NCBI RefSeq assembly: GCF_016767715.1
Contig: NZ_CP050145.1
Location: 806,001-870,000 of the forward strand
Direction: 5' to 3'
From: Mycobacteroides chelonae
GTDB taxonomy: Bacteria > Actinomycetota > Actinomycetes > Mycobacteriales > Mycobacteriaceae
Length of the DNA: 64,000 bases
The notes beneath the pieces were generated by a model, which was given only the letters and a program-made list of their open reading frames with translations, made no database searches and was not told the DNA's origin. This document shows, in pieces, positions 30,267 through 39,342 of the stretch; the stretch's first letter is position 1; each line of letters starts with the position of its first letter. Made by a program: the position numbers and the translations under genes.

Positions 30267-31244
30267 GTGACGCGTTCGGTGGTAATCCTGGGTTTTCCGG
30301 GAGTTCAGGCCCTCGACCTGGTGGGGCCCTATGAGGTCTTCTCGACCGCATCCCAGTACCTGACCGGTACCCCCGGCTACGACGTGTCGCTCGTGTCCAG
30401 CAATGGCACTCCGATCGCCACCGGTTCGGGTATGGAGTTGGTCACCCGTCCGTTGCCTGATCCCGGTGCGGGATGCGACACCTTGGTCTTGCCTGGCGGC
30501 GTCGGTGTGCCCGCGGTTCAGCGGGATCCGGCCGTCATGGAATGGATCCGCGCTTCGGCGCACTCTGCGCGGCGGGTGGTCAGTGTCTGCAACGGGGCGT
30601 TCCTGGCCGCGGAGGCGGGCTTGCTGGACGGCTGTCGTGCCACCACGCACTGGGCTATCGCCGAGACGCTCGCAAGCGAGTTTCCCAGCGTCACAGTCGA
30701 TCCCGATCCGATTTTCATCCGCAGCTCGGACAAGACATGGACGGCGGCCGGGGTGACCGCGGGCATCGATCTGGCATTGGCGCTTGTCGAGGACGACCAC
30801 GGAGCGGAGGTGGCGCAGACGGTGGCGCGCTGGCTTGTTCTGTATCTGCGCCGTCCGGGTGGGCAGTCGCAATTCGCGGCCCCGGTGTGGATGCCGCGGG
30901 CCAAGCGCATGCCGATCCGCGACGTGCAAGAGGCCATCGAGGCGCAGCCCGGCGGATCACACCGAGTGCCCGAGCTGGCTCGTCTGGCCGCGATGAGCCC
31001 ACGGCATTTCACCCGGGTCTTCACCGCGGAAGTCGGCGAGGCGCCGTCGGCCTATGTGGAACGCATCCGTTCCGAGGCCGCGCGCCGTCAGCTCGAAGAG
31101 ACCGACGACACCATGGTGGTGATCGCGGATCGCTGCGGGTTCGGATCTGCGGAATCCTTGCGCCGCAATTTTGTTCGCCGCATGGGCGTATCGCCCGATC
31201 AGTACCGCAAGACCTTCTATCGCACCGAAAGGGCTTCGTTATGA
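30267..31244 (+). CDS. GlxA-type transcriptional regulator (DJ-1/PfpI domain + AraC HTH)
   Basis: 325 residues from GTG 30267. N-terminal DJ-1/PfpI-like domain (about 1-180; nucleophile-elbow-like VVSVCNGAFLAAEAG, THWAIAETL) and C-terminal AraC-type double helix-turn-helix (about 220-320; SPRHFTRVFTAEVGEAPSAYV and IADRCGFGSAESLRRNFVRRMGVSP). Such regulators usually activate neighbouring catabolic genes in response to amine or amino-acid-like ligands. The GTG at 30267 is only one base after AGAGG; a GTG at 30216 is an alternative. It overlaps the next gene by four bases. Confidence 0.85.
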   Translation: MTRSVVILGFPGVQALDLVGPYEVFSTASQYLTGTPGYDVSLVSSNGTPIATGSGMELVTRPLPDPGAGCDTLVLPGGVGVPAVQRDPAVMEWIRASAHSARRVVSVCNGAFLAAEAGLLDGCRATTHWAIAETLASEFPSVTVDPDPIFIRSSDKTWTAAGVTAGIDLALALVEDDHGAEVAQTVARWLVLYLRRPGGQSQFAAPVWMPRAKRMPIRDVQEAIEAQPGGSHRVPELARLAAMSPRHFTRVFTAEVGEAPSAYVERIRSEAARRQLEETDDTMVVIADRCGFGSAESLRRNFVRRMGVSPDQYRKTFYRTERASL

Positions 31245-32008
31245 CTCAAATCGCCATCGTGTTGTACCCGGATTTCACCGCACTGGACTTCATCGGTCCC
31301 TACGAGGTGTTGCGCTTCATGCCCGACACCGAAGTCCGCTTCGTCTGGCACCAGCCCGGACCCATCACCGCTGATTCGGGCGTGCTGGTCATCGGTGCCA
31401 CGCACTCGTTCGAGGAGACCCCCGCACCCGATGTCGTGCTGGTGCCCGGTGGGCCCGGAACGACCATGGCGGCCCGCGATGAAGAGCTACTGGAGTGGTT
31501 GCGCCGAGTGCACCCGACGACCACGTGGACCACCTCGGTGTGCAGTGGTTCGCTGGTATTAGCGGCAGCCGGTCTCCTCGAGGGCCAGCGGGCCACCTCG
31601 CACTGGTCCACGCTCCCGCTGCTGAAGCCGTTCGGGGTGACCCCGGTCGGTGATGAGCGCATCGTGCATGCGGATGACGGCGGTGTGGTCACCGCGGCGG
31701 GGGTGTCCGCGGGTATCGATCTGGGGCTGTGGCTCGCGGGCCACATCGCCGGGGAGGAGCGGGCCAAGGCGATTCAGCTGAGTATCGAATACGACCCGCA
31801 GCCGCCCTTCGACTCCGGGCACATGTCCAAGGCCAGTGCCGCGACCAAGGCCACGGCGACCGCCGGGCTTGCCAGGGACACGTTCAAGCCGGCGATCATC
31901 ACCGCGGGCGCGATGTTGTTGTGGGACGGTGCACTCGCGACGGTGCGCCGGAAAGGGAGCCGCCGCCGGTCGCTCGGCACCCGGGTGGACCCCCGACCTC
32001 GACCCTGA
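31241..32008 (+). CDS. DJ-1/PfpI family protein (isonitrile-hydratase-like)
   Basis: 255 residues, ATG in an ATGA overlap with the regulator. The DJ-1/PfpI domain covers about residues 1-190: YPDFTALDFIGPYEV, VPGGPGTT, and the nucleophile TSVCSGSLVLAAAGLLEG followed by RATSHW, the pattern of bacterial isonitrile hydratases (InhA) and related proteins. The C-terminal ~60 residues are hydrophobic then strongly basic (TVRRKGSRRRS) and outside the domain. Coupling to a GlxA regulator with the same domain suggests a sensor/enzyme pair for one ligand. Confidence 0.82.
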   Translation: MTQIAIVLYPDFTALDFIGPYEVLRFMPDTEVRFVWHQPGPITADSGVLVIGATHSFEETPAPDVVLVPGGPGTTMAARDEELLEWLRRVHPTTTWTTSVCSGSLVLAAAGLLEGQRATSHWSTLPLLKPFGVTPVGDERIVHADDGGVVTAAGVSAGIDLGLWLAGHIAGEERAKAIQLSIEYDPQPPFDSGHMSKASAATKATATAGLARDTFKPAIITAGAMLLWDGALATVRRKGSRRRSLGTRVDPRPRP

Positions 32009-32086
32009 CCAGGCGCCGTGTGGAGGGAGCGACTACCTTCTCTATGAACGTTCTCATGGAGCCGCTGAACCTCAGAAGGGATGCCT

Positions 32087-33364
32087 GTGGCCGACAACAA
32101 CGATTTCGCTACTCTCCAGTACCCCGGAGGCGAAACGAAGCTGGATATCGTCCGCGCGACCGAAGGCTCGGATGGCTTCGCGCTGGGGAAACTGCTGGCT
32201 GATACCGGCTACACCACGTTCGATGCGGGGTTCGTCAATACCGCATCGACCAAGAGTGCGATCACCTATATCGACGGCGACGCCGGCATCCTGCGCTACC
32301 GCGGGTACCCGATTGAGCAGCTGGCGGACAAGTCCACCTTTATCGAGGTGAGCTACCTGCTGATCTACGGCGAGCTGCCCACCCCGCAGCAGCTGGAGGA
32401 CTTCACCACCAAGATCCAGCGTCACACCCTGCTGCATGAGGACCTCAAGCGGTTCTTCGACGGCTTCCCGCGTAACGCGCACCCGATGCCGGTGCTTTCC
32501 AGCGCCGCGAACGCGCTCAGCGCCTACTACCAGGACTCGCTGGACCCACATGACGACGCGCAGGTCGAGCTGTCCACGATCCGGTTGCTCGCGAAGCTGC
32601 CGACCATCGCGGCCTACGCGTACAAGAAGTCCGTCGGGCAGCCGTTCCTGTACCCGGACAACACGCTTACGCTCGTTGAGAACTTCCTGCGGATGACCTT
32701 CGGTCTGCCGGCCGAGCCGTACGAGGTGGATCCGGAGATCGTGCGGGCGCTCGACATGTTGCTGATCCTGCACGCCGATCACGAGCAGAACTGCTCGACC
32801 TCGACGGTGCGCCTGGTCGGTTCGTCCGACGCGAACCTGTTCACCTCTGTCTCCGGTGGCATCAACGCGCTGTGGGGCCCGCTGCACGGCGGCGCGAACC
32901 AGGCGGTGTTGGAGATGCTGGAGCGCATTCGCTCCGAGGGCGGCGACACCCATGACTTCGTTCGACGGGTCAAAAACCGCGAGGACGGCGTCAAGCTCAT
33001 GGGCTTCGGGCACCGTGTCTACAAGAACTACGATCCGCGTGCGCGCATCTGTAAGGAGCAGGCCGACAAGATCCTCGGCAAGCTCGGCGGGGACGACCAG
33101 CTACTCGAGATCGCCAAGGCCCTCGAGGAAGCCGCGCTCACCGACGACTACTTCATCGAGCGCAAGCTGTACCCGAATGTCGACTTCTACACCGGTCTTA
33201 TCTACCGGGCCATCGGCTTCCCGACCCGCATGTTCACCGTGCTCTTCGCACTCGGGCGACTCCCGGGCTGGATTGCGCACTGGCGTGAGCTCCATTCGGA
33301 GCCGGGCAAGATCGGCCGTCCGCGCCAGATCTACACCGGCTACGGGGAGCGTCAGTACCCGTAG
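32087..33364 (+). CDS. gltA2: Citrate synthase GltA2
   Basis: 425 residues starting at GTG 32087 (MADNNDFATLQYPGGE), six bases after AGAAGGG; an ATG two codons upstream is less well spaced. Hexameric-type citrate synthase of the TCA cycle: GDAGILRYRGYPIEQLA, HADHEQNCSTSTVRLVGSS, GPLHGGANQAVLEML, GFGHRVYKNYDPRA (catalytic His) and NVDFYTGLIYRAIGFP (catalytic Asp). It is the main citrate synthase paralogue (Rv0896); citA at 6-7 kb is the second. Confidence 0.96.
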   Translation: MADNNDFATLQYPGGETKLDIVRATEGSDGFALGKLLADTGYTTFDAGFVNTASTKSAITYIDGDAGILRYRGYPIEQLADKSTFIEVSYLLIYGELPTPQQLEDFTTKIQRHTLLHEDLKRFFDGFPRNAHPMPVLSSAANALSAYYQDSLDPHDDAQVELSTIRLLAKLPTIAAYAYKKSVGQPFLYPDNTLTLVENFLRMTFGLPAEPYEVDPEIVRALDMLLILHADHEQNCSTSTVRLVGSSDANLFTSVSGGINALWGPLHGGANQAVLEMLERIRSEGGDTHDFVRRVKNREDGVKLMGFGHRVYKNYDPRARICKEQADKILGKLGGDDQLLEIAKALEEAALTDDYFIERKLYPNVDFYTGLIYRAIGFPTRMFTVLFALGRLPGWIAHWRELHSEPGKIGRPRQIYTGYGERQYP

Positions 33365-33426
33365 CGTTCGCTCGTGAGATGACAAAGCTCACACAAATCT
33401 GTTTGCATCGCTAACAGTTGTAGTTT

Positions 33427-33439
33427 CACAATGGTTGTG
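33427..33439. promoter_or_regulatory. CACAA-TGG-TTGTG palindrome on the DHA2 exporter start codon
   Basis: A perfect 5-3-5 inverted repeat ends at the first base of the proposed GTG start (33439). A MarR-type regulator is encoded at the end of the same operon, so this could be its autoregulatory operator. Placement over the start implies a leaderless or very short-leader transcript. Confidence 0.4.
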
Positions 33440-34851
33440 TGGAAGCAGCCGTCGGTGCGCTCAGTGAGCGCCGCAAGATCGTCATCCTGGGTTCTTGCTG
33501 TCTGAGTCTGCTCATCGTGTCGATGGATTCCACCATCGTGAACGTGGCGCTACCGACCATCCGGGCGGATTTCGGTGCCAGCACCTCGCAGCTGCAATGG
33601 GTCATCGACATCTACACCCTGGGGCTGGCCTCGTTGCTCATGCTCTCGGGTGCTGCGGGCGACCGGCTGGGGCGGCGAAAGGTTTTCCACATCGGGCTGT
33701 CGATCTTCGCGGTGGGTTCACTGCTGTGCAGCGTGGCGCCCACCGTCGGGTTGCTCATCGCCGCGCGTCTGCTGCAGGCGGTGGGTGGCTCCATGCTCAA
33801 CCCGGTAGCGCTGTCCATCATTTCGCAGGTCTTTACCGGGCGTGTGGAACGTGCCAGGGCGCTGGGCTTTTGGGGCGCGGTCGTCGGGATATCGATGGCG
33901 CTGGGCCCGATAGTCGGCGGGCTGCTGATCGAATGGGTGGGCTGGCGTGCCGTCTTCTGGATCAACCTGCCGGTGTGCGCGCTGGCGTTTACGCTGACGG
34001 CTATTTTCGTGCCGGAGAGCAAGTCTGCGACTATGCGCGATATCGACCCGGTGGGGCAGGTGCTCGCGGTGCTCTTCCTGTTCGGCATCGTGTTCACCTT
34101 GATTGAGGGTCCGTCGCTGGGATGGGCCACACCCCAGCTCATCGCGGTTCTCATCACCGCGCTGGTGGCGTTCGCGGTGTTCCTCAGGTACGAGTCCCGG
34201 CGCCGCCACCCCTTCATCGATCTGCGCTTCTTCCGCAGCGTCCCGTTTGCGTCCGCCACCCTCACCGCGATATGTGCGTGCGTGGCCTGGAGTGCGTTCC
34301 TGTTCACGATGTCTCTGTACCTGCAGGGGGAGCGCCACTTCTCGGCGATGCACACCGGTTTGGTCTATCTGCCGATTGCCGTTGGCGCGCTGGTGTTCTC
34401 GCCGATATCGGGCCGTATGGTGGGCCGGTTCGGCGCCAGGCCGTCACTGTTGGCGGCGGGCGCGCTGTTCTTCACCGCCTCGCTGTTGCTCGCCCGGGTT
34501 ACGACGGCGACACCGATCTGGGAGCTCCTGGTGGTCTTCGCCATCTTCGGCGCGGGATTCTCCATGGTGAACGCACCGATCACCAATGCCGCGGTCAGCG
34601 GTATGCCGCTGGATCGCGCCGGCGCGGCCTCGGCGGTCACCTCCACGAGTCGTCAGGTGGGCGTAAGTATCGGTGTGGCACTGTGCGGTTCGATCGGTGC
34701 ACCCGCGCTGTGGTTCATGTGTGCGGGCCTCGGGCTCGCCATCGCTACGCTGGGTATCGTGTCCACGTCACCGTTCGCGCTGCGCTCGGCGCAGCGACTC
34801 GCACCGCTCATCGAGAGCACTGCCTCACGGGAGGTTTCTCGTGTCGGATAG
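33439..34851 (+). CDS. DHA2-family (EmrB/QacA) multidrug MFS exporter
   Basis: 470 residues with 12-14 hydrophobic segments. Family motifs: LDSTIVNVALP-like MDSTIVNVALPTIRADFG in TM1, GDRLGRRKVFHIG (motif A), the TM4 motif ARLLQAVGGSMLNPVAL and TM5 LGPIVGGLLIEWVGWRAVFWINLPV (motif C, antiporters). Drug or metabolite/H+ antiport across the inner membrane is expected; the substrate is unknown. It overlaps the start of the MarR-type gene by 11 bp, so regulator and pump are one operon. Confidence 0.88.
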   Translation: MEAAVGALSERRKIVILGSCCLSLLIVSMDSTIVNVALPTIRADFGASTSQLQWVIDIYTLGLASLLMLSGAAGDRLGRRKVFHIGLSIFAVGSLLCSVAPTVGLLIAARLLQAVGGSMLNPVALSIISQVFTGRVERARALGFWGAVVGISMALGPIVGGLLIEWVGWRAVFWINLPVCALAFTLTAIFVPESKSATMRDIDPVGQVLAVLFLFGIVFTLIEGPSLGWATPQLIAVLITALVAFAVFLRYESRRRHPFIDLRFFRSVPFASATLTAICACVAWSAFLFTMSLYLQGERHFSAMHTGLVYLPIAVGALVFSPISGRMVGRFGARPSLLAAGALFFTASLLLARVTTATPIWELLVVFAIFGAGFSMVNAPITNAAVSGMPLDRAGAASAVTSTSRQVGVSIGVALCGSIGAPALWFMCAGLGLAIATLGIVSTSPFALRSAQRLAPLIESTASREVSRVG

Positions 34852-35263
34852 GCCCCTCGCGGATGAGGTCTGGCGCACCATGGCGAGCCTGGTACTTGAC
34901 AATCGCGATGGTTGGCGTCGGACGGTCGTCGAGGCGACCGGCCTGCCGTTCAGTCGCGTGCGCATCCTGAGAAGGCTTGCGCGACACTCCATGACAGTGA
35001 AGGGAATCGCGGAGGCCACGGCACTGGATGCTCCAGCGGCGACGGTCGCGGTGAGCGATCTGGAGCAGCGTGGGTTGGTGGTGCGTCGCATCGATCCCGA
35101 CAATCGGCGATGCAAGCGTGTGTCGTTGACCGACGAAGGCCAGCGCCTGATGGCGGTCATCGCAGAGATGGACGATCCCGCACCGGCAGGTCTGGCGGCG
35201 CTGAGTGAGGCCGAACTGAAGAACTTGCGGGCGATCCTGGAGCGGGCGGCGTCCCTCAGTTAG
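34841..35263 (+). CDS. MarR-family transcriptional regulator
   Basis: 140 residues from GTG 34841, preceded by GGGAGG six bases upstream. Winged helix-turn-helix: FSRVRILRRLARHSMTVKGIAEATALDAPAATVAVSDLEQRGLV, wing RRIDPDNRRCKRVSLTDEG. Most likely represses its own operon with the upstream exporter until a ligand binds. Its 3' end overlaps the convergent oxidoreductase gene by 8 bp. Confidence 0.87.
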   Translation: MSDRPLADEVWRTMASLVLDNRDGWRRTVVEATGLPFSRVRILRRLARHSMTVKGIAEATALDAPAATVAVSDLEQRGLVVRRIDPDNRRCKRVSLTDEGQRLMAVIAEMDDPAPAGLAALSEAELKNLRAILERAASLS

Positions 35264-36713
35264 CGTCGAGTACAGCCATTGCGGCGTGGTATCCGCCGAG
35301 ACCGGACACACCGCCTCCGCGGCGGGACCCTGAGCCGCACAGCAGGATCCGGTCGTGGTCCGTGTCCACGCCCCAGCGTTGTGCGGCGGTCGCCAGCGGG
35401 TCGTCGTCCTCGGCGAACGGCCACTGCAATCCGCCGTGGAAGATGTTGCCCGCCGTCATGCCGAGGGCGTGCTCCAGATCGGCGGTGGTCTTGGTCTCGA
35501 TACACGGGTCTCCGTGCGAGTCGGTGGCCAGCACATCGGTGATCGGCTCGGCCAGTACCGAATTCAGCGATGCAAGCACGGCGGTCTGCAGTTCCTCGCG
35601 CGTTGCGGACAGTCCGTGCGGTGTGTGCAGCCCGAACACTGTCAATGTCTGCACGCCGGATGCTCGCAGCTCTGGTGACAGAATGCTGGGGTCAGCCAGT
35701 GAATGACAGTAGATTTCACACGGCAACGGGTCAGGGGCGGCGCCCGCCTGTGCCTGCCGGTAGGCGTTCTCCAGCTGCGTGTATGTCTCGTTGATGTGGA
35801 AGGTGCCGCCGAAAGCCTGCTCCGGTGTGACCTTTTCATCTCGCAGGCGCGGCAGGCGGGTTAGCAGCAGATTGACCTTGACCTGCGCCCCAGGCTGACC
35901 TTCCGGTGGATCTTCGCCGAGGAGACGAGCTAGCACGGTAGGCGTGACGCCGCTGAGTACACGCTCGCCGATTGCGGTGCGCTCATCGTCACCGGCCCGA
36001 TAGCGCACCTCGCCCTCGGGATTGATTGACAAAACCTCTGCCCCGGTGCGCAGTTCGGCACCGTACCGTCGGGCGGCCGATTCCAGCGAGCCCGTCACAG
36101 CGCCCATGCCACCGATGGGGACGTCCCACGGATTCATCTGGTGATACAGGAAGCAGATGTTCTGCTGCAGGGAAAGATCATCGGCACTGGCGAAGGTTCC
36201 GATCAATGCGTCGGTGAGCAGGACTCCGCGTTGCAGGTCGTTGGGTGTGGCCGCACGGATCACCTCCCCGATGGGTGTCTCGATCAGCTGCTCCCAGGCC
36301 CCCGTGCGGATGTCGCTTCGGCGCCGCAGTGGCTCCAGCATCGAGTCCCACAATGGCCGGGTGACCGAATCGCAGAGTGCTCCGAACTCTGCGAAATCAT
36401 TTGTGCTGGCGAGAAACCCGCTTCGGCCGCCGTCCTCGGGATCCGGCGTGTACGACGCGTACTTGCGTCGCGCCAGGCGTACATCCAATCCCAGGTCATC
36501 GATGATCTGCCGCGGCATCAGGCTCACCAGGTATGAGTAGCGCGACAGCCGGGCGTCCACGCCCTCGAATGCTGGTGCCGAGATCGCCGCCCCGCCGAGC
36601 ACGTCGAGCCGCTCCAGTAACAGCACCCGCTTGCCTGCGCGCGCCAGATACGCCGCGGCGGTCAAGGCATTGTGTCCGCCACCGACGATTACGGTGTCAT
36701 ACCTATCGGTCAT
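35256..36713 (-). CDS. FAD-dependent phytoene-desaturase-like oxidoreductase (Rv0897c-type)
   Basis: 485 residues. N-terminal dinucleotide-binding motif VIVGGGHNALTAAAYLARAGKRVLLLE with GGAAIS just after, and a C-terminal FAD-contacting segment GSGSRRGGGVSGLGGYHAAMAVL. The overall plan is that of the carotenoid desaturase/PYROXD2-like family. No carotenoid synthesis genes are near, so the substrate is unknown. Divergent from the FKBP gene, 23 bp apart, so promoters overlap. Confidence 0.85.
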   Translation of the reverse strand: MTDRYDTVIVGGGHNALTAAAYLARAGKRVLLLERLDVLGGAAISAPAFEGVDARLSRYSYLVSLMPRQIIDDLGLDVRLARRKYASYTPDPEDGGRSGFLASTNDFAEFGALCDSVTRPLWDSMLEPLRRRSDIRTGAWEQLIETPIGEVIRAATPNDLQRGVLLTDALIGTFASADDLSLQQNICFLYHQMNPWDVPIGGMGAVTGSLESAARRYGAELRTGAEVLSINPEGEVRYRAGDDERTAIGERVLSGVTPTVLARLLGEDPPEGQPGAQVKVNLLLTRLPRLRDEKVTPEQAFGGTFHINETYTQLENAYRQAQAGAAPDPLPCEIYCHSLADPSILSPELRASGVQTLTVFGLHTPHGLSATREELQTAVLASLNSVLAEPITDVLATDSHGDPCIETKTTADLEHALGMTAGNIFHGGLQWPFAEDDDPLATAAQRWGVDTDHDRILLCGSGSRRGGGVSGLGGYHAAMAVLDAN

Positions 36714-36736
36714 GACCTAACGATAGGGTCGATCGC

Positions 36737-37096
36737 ATGACGAAACCCGAGATCGATTTTCAGCCAGGTCCAGCGCCCACCGAACTGGTCATCAAGGACA
36801 TCACCGTCGGTGATGGCGCGGAGGCCGCGCCCGGATCGGTCGTCAACGTTCACTACGTCGGTGTCGAGTTCGAGAGCGGCGAGGAGTTCGACAGCTCGTG
36901 GAACCGCGGCGAGTCCATCGAGTTCCCGCTCGATGCGCTCATCCAGGGTTGGCAGGACGGTATCCCCGGCATGAAGGTGGGCGGACGTCGCCAGCTCACG
37001 GTGCCGCCGGCGCAGGCCTACGGCGAGGCGGGTGCGGGGCATCAGCTGTCGGGTAAGACGCTGGTGTTCGTGATCGACCTGCTTGGCGCGCGCTAG
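36737..37096 (+). CDS. FKBP-type peptidyl-prolyl cis-trans isomerase
   Basis: 119 residues, a single FKBP domain: GSVVNVHYVGVEFESGEEFDSSW, LIQGWQDGIPGMKVGGRRQL, and C-terminal LVFVIDLLG. There is no signal peptide, so it acts in the cytoplasm. It accelerates prolyl isomerisation in protein folding. It is convergent with prrB, whose stop is only 2 bp away. Confidence 0.93.
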   Translation: MTKPEIDFQPGPAPTELVIKDITVGDGAEAAPGSVVNVHYVGVEFESGEEFDSSWNRGESIEFPLDALIQGWQDGIPGMKVGGRRQLTVPPAQAYGEAGAGHQLSGKTLVFVIDLLGAR

Positions 37097-37098
37097 GG

Positions 37099-38481
37099 CT
37101 AATGCCCGGGGAGGCGCAGCACCAGTCGTGCGCCTCCCAGCGGGCTGGACTCCAAAGCCGCTGTGCCGCCATGGAGTTCGGCCTGCTGTGCCACCAGTGC
37201 CAGACCCAGGCCGGAGCCGGTGTGTGATGCGGTGGAGCCGCGGGAGAACCGTTCGAAAACCAGTTCGCGCTCGGCCTCGGGGATACCGCTGCCGTTGTCG
37301 TCGATGGCGATCTCCACGCCGTGCACGGTGCTGATCGCGGAGAGCCGGACTTCCGATGCGCCGCCATGGCGGACCGCATTCTTGATCGCGTTGTCGATCA
37401 CCAGCCGCAGCCCGGCGGGCAACCCCAGCATCAAGATGGTCGACGAGGGGACCAGAGACACCTCGACATTCGGATAGCTGCGGTCCGCATCATGCGCGGC
37501 GCGGTCCAGCAGCTCGGTGATATCGACCGGTACATGGTCGTCCTCGGTGGTCAGGTCGCCCTGCGCGAGCCGTTCGAGCGCAGAAAGCGTTGCCTCAATG
37601 CGGGTTTGGGTACGCACTGTCTCTTCAAGGATTTCGGCGCGCTGGTCCTCGCTGAGGTTCAGGGTCGAGAGCACCTCGAGGTTGGTCCGCATCGCGGTGA
37701 GCGGGGTGCGCAGCTCATGTGAGGCCACCGCGGAGAAGTCGCGCGCGGTTTCGAGGGCCGCCTTGGTCTTTTCTTGTTCGGTGTTGATGCGTTCGAGCAT
37801 TCCCTCGACCGCCTCGGAGATCTCGACTGCCTCGCGCACACCGCGCACGTTCACGTCGTCGGGGTTGGATTGTGCGTTGATCAAACGGGCCTGCTGCGCC
37901 AGCAGCCGGAAGGGGCTCACCACGATGAGGGAGATCACCCAGCCCACGATCACGGTTCCGACCAGCACGCCGCCACAGATCGCGAGGATGCGGATGTGGT
38001 ACCGGTCGATCTGCCGCTGGGTCTCGGCGATCGGGGCACCCACGGCAACGGGGATGTTGCCCGGGGCGATGAACGACCGGACCCGGTATTCGACGCCGTT
38101 GATGGTGGTGTTGGCGTAGCCGGGTTCCAGTAGCGGTAGTTCCACTTCACTGGGGATGGACTTGGTCAGCCCGGCCACACGGGCGGTGAGCACCAGGCCG
38201 TCGGGGGTGTCGACCTTCCCTTCCGAACTGATCACCGAATTCAGCAGGCTGGAGACGGCACCCAGGCTGGACACCGAGTCCAGCCGGCGATCCAGCTGGC
38301 TGTTCTGGTCATCTTCCACACCAAGCCATACCCAGGTGCCCAGCGTGACGACGAGTGCCATCACTCCGAGCGCGGCGATCGCGACGAGGGTGCGCAGTGA
38401 GAAGACCCGCATGGGCCGCTCCAGCAGTCGGTACGCCAGATCGGTGATCCGCTGGCTGCGGTGCTTACTGGGAGTGGTCAT
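37099..38481 (-). CDS. prrB: Sensor histidine kinase PrrB
   Basis: 460 residues. Two membrane segments (about 28-50 and 163-185) flank a sensor domain; a HAMP-like linker follows (about 186-235). The phospho-acceptor is H255 in SHELRTPLTAMRTNLEVL; ATP-binding boxes are NAIKNAVRHGG (N), DDNGSGIPEAE (G1) and TGSGLGLALV (G2). It phosphorylates PrrA, encoded 6 bp upstream in the operon. PrrA is essential in M. tuberculosis and linked to nitrogen limitation and early intracellular growth. Confidence 0.93.
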   Translation of the reverse strand: MTTPSKHRSQRITDLAYRLLERPMRVFSLRTLVAIAALGVMALVVTLGTWVWLGVEDDQNSQLDRRLDSVSSLGAVSSLLNSVISSEGKVDTPDGLVLTARVAGLTKSIPSEVELPLLEPGYANTTINGVEYRVRSFIAPGNIPVAVGAPIAETQRQIDRYHIRILAICGGVLVGTVIVGWVISLIVVSPFRLLAQQARLINAQSNPDDVNVRGVREAVEISEAVEGMLERINTEQEKTKAALETARDFSAVASHELRTPLTAMRTNLEVLSTLNLSEDQRAEILEETVRTQTRIEATLSALERLAQGDLTTEDDHVPVDITELLDRAAHDADRSYPNVEVSLVPSSTILMLGLPAGLRLVIDNAIKNAVRHGGASEVRLSAISTVHGVEIAIDDNGSGIPEAERELVFERFSRGSTASHTGSGLGLALVAQQAELHGGTAALESSPLGGARLVLRLPGH

Positions 38482-38487
38482 CGAGAG

Positions 38488-39231
38488 TTACTGCGAACGC
38501 AACACGAACCCGACACCGCGCACGGTGTGCAGCAGGCGAGGCGCGCCACTGGTCTCCAGCTTGCGCCGCAGGTATCCGATGAAGACGTCGACGACGTTGG
38601 TGTCGGCGGCGAAGTCGTATCCCCACACCAGCTCGAGCAGCTGGGCTCGGGACAGCACCGCGGTCTTGTGTTCGGCCAACACGGCCAGCAGATCGAACTC
38701 GCGCTTGGTGAGGTCTACCTCGACGCCGTTGATCCGGGCGCGCCGGCCGGGAATCTCGACCTCAAGAGGGCCGACGGTGATGGTCTCGGTGGACGAGGTC
38801 GCCACCGCGCCGCGGCGGCGCAGCAGGGCCTTTACCCGGGCCACCAACTCGGCGAGCACGAAGGGTTTGGTCAGGTAGTCGTCGGCGCCCGCTTCCAGGC
38901 CCGCGACCCGATCATCCACCGAGGTGCGCGCGGACAGCACGCAGACGGGTACGTCGTTGTCCATCGCGCGCAGCGCGGTCACCACGCTGACGCCGTCGAG
39001 GACGGGCATGTTGATATCGAGCACGATCGCATCCGGGCGATGCTCGGTGGCGCAGCGCAGCGCTTCGGCGCCGTCGCTCGCGGTATTCACCTCAAAGCCG
39101 GACAGGCGCAGGCCACGCTCCAGCGAGGCGAGCACGTCGGCGTCGTCGTCCACCACCAGTACTCGCGGGGAGGGGTGCCCGGCATCTGGTGATGAGCCGC
39201 TTGCGCGAAGTCCATCAGGCATGTCTGCCAT
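38488..39231 (-). CDS. prrA: Response regulator PrrA
   Basis: 247 residues from the ATG at 39231; an ATG at 39222 is equally plausible, and a longer reading to 39327 lacks family character. Receiver domain: [19 protein letters not shown], phospho-acceptor Asp in [13 protein letters not shown], and conserved Lys in YLTKPF. OmpR/PhoB-type winged helix at the C-terminus: [45 protein letters not shown]. First gene of prrA-prrB. Confidence 0.94.
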   Translation of the reverse strand: MADMPDGLRASGSSPDAGHPSPRVLVVDDDADVLASLERGLRLSGFEVNTASDGAEALRCATEHRPDAIVLDINMPVLDGVSVVTALRAMDNDVPVCVLSARTSVDDRVAGLEAGADDYLTKPFVLAELVARVKALLRRRGAVATSSTETITVGPLEVEIPGRRARINGVEVDLTKREFDLLAVLAEHKTAVLSRAQLLELVWGYDFAADTNVVDVFIGYLRRKLETSGAPRLLHTVRGVGFVLRSQ

Positions 39232-39342
39232 CTTGCCCGATGCAGTGCTCAAAACGTTCCATCTGCGGACGTCGGTGCCGTCCCGTGCGTCGCCAGTATC
39301 ATGAAAGCTGATAATCCGGCGACCCATACCGAAAGCTTGCGC

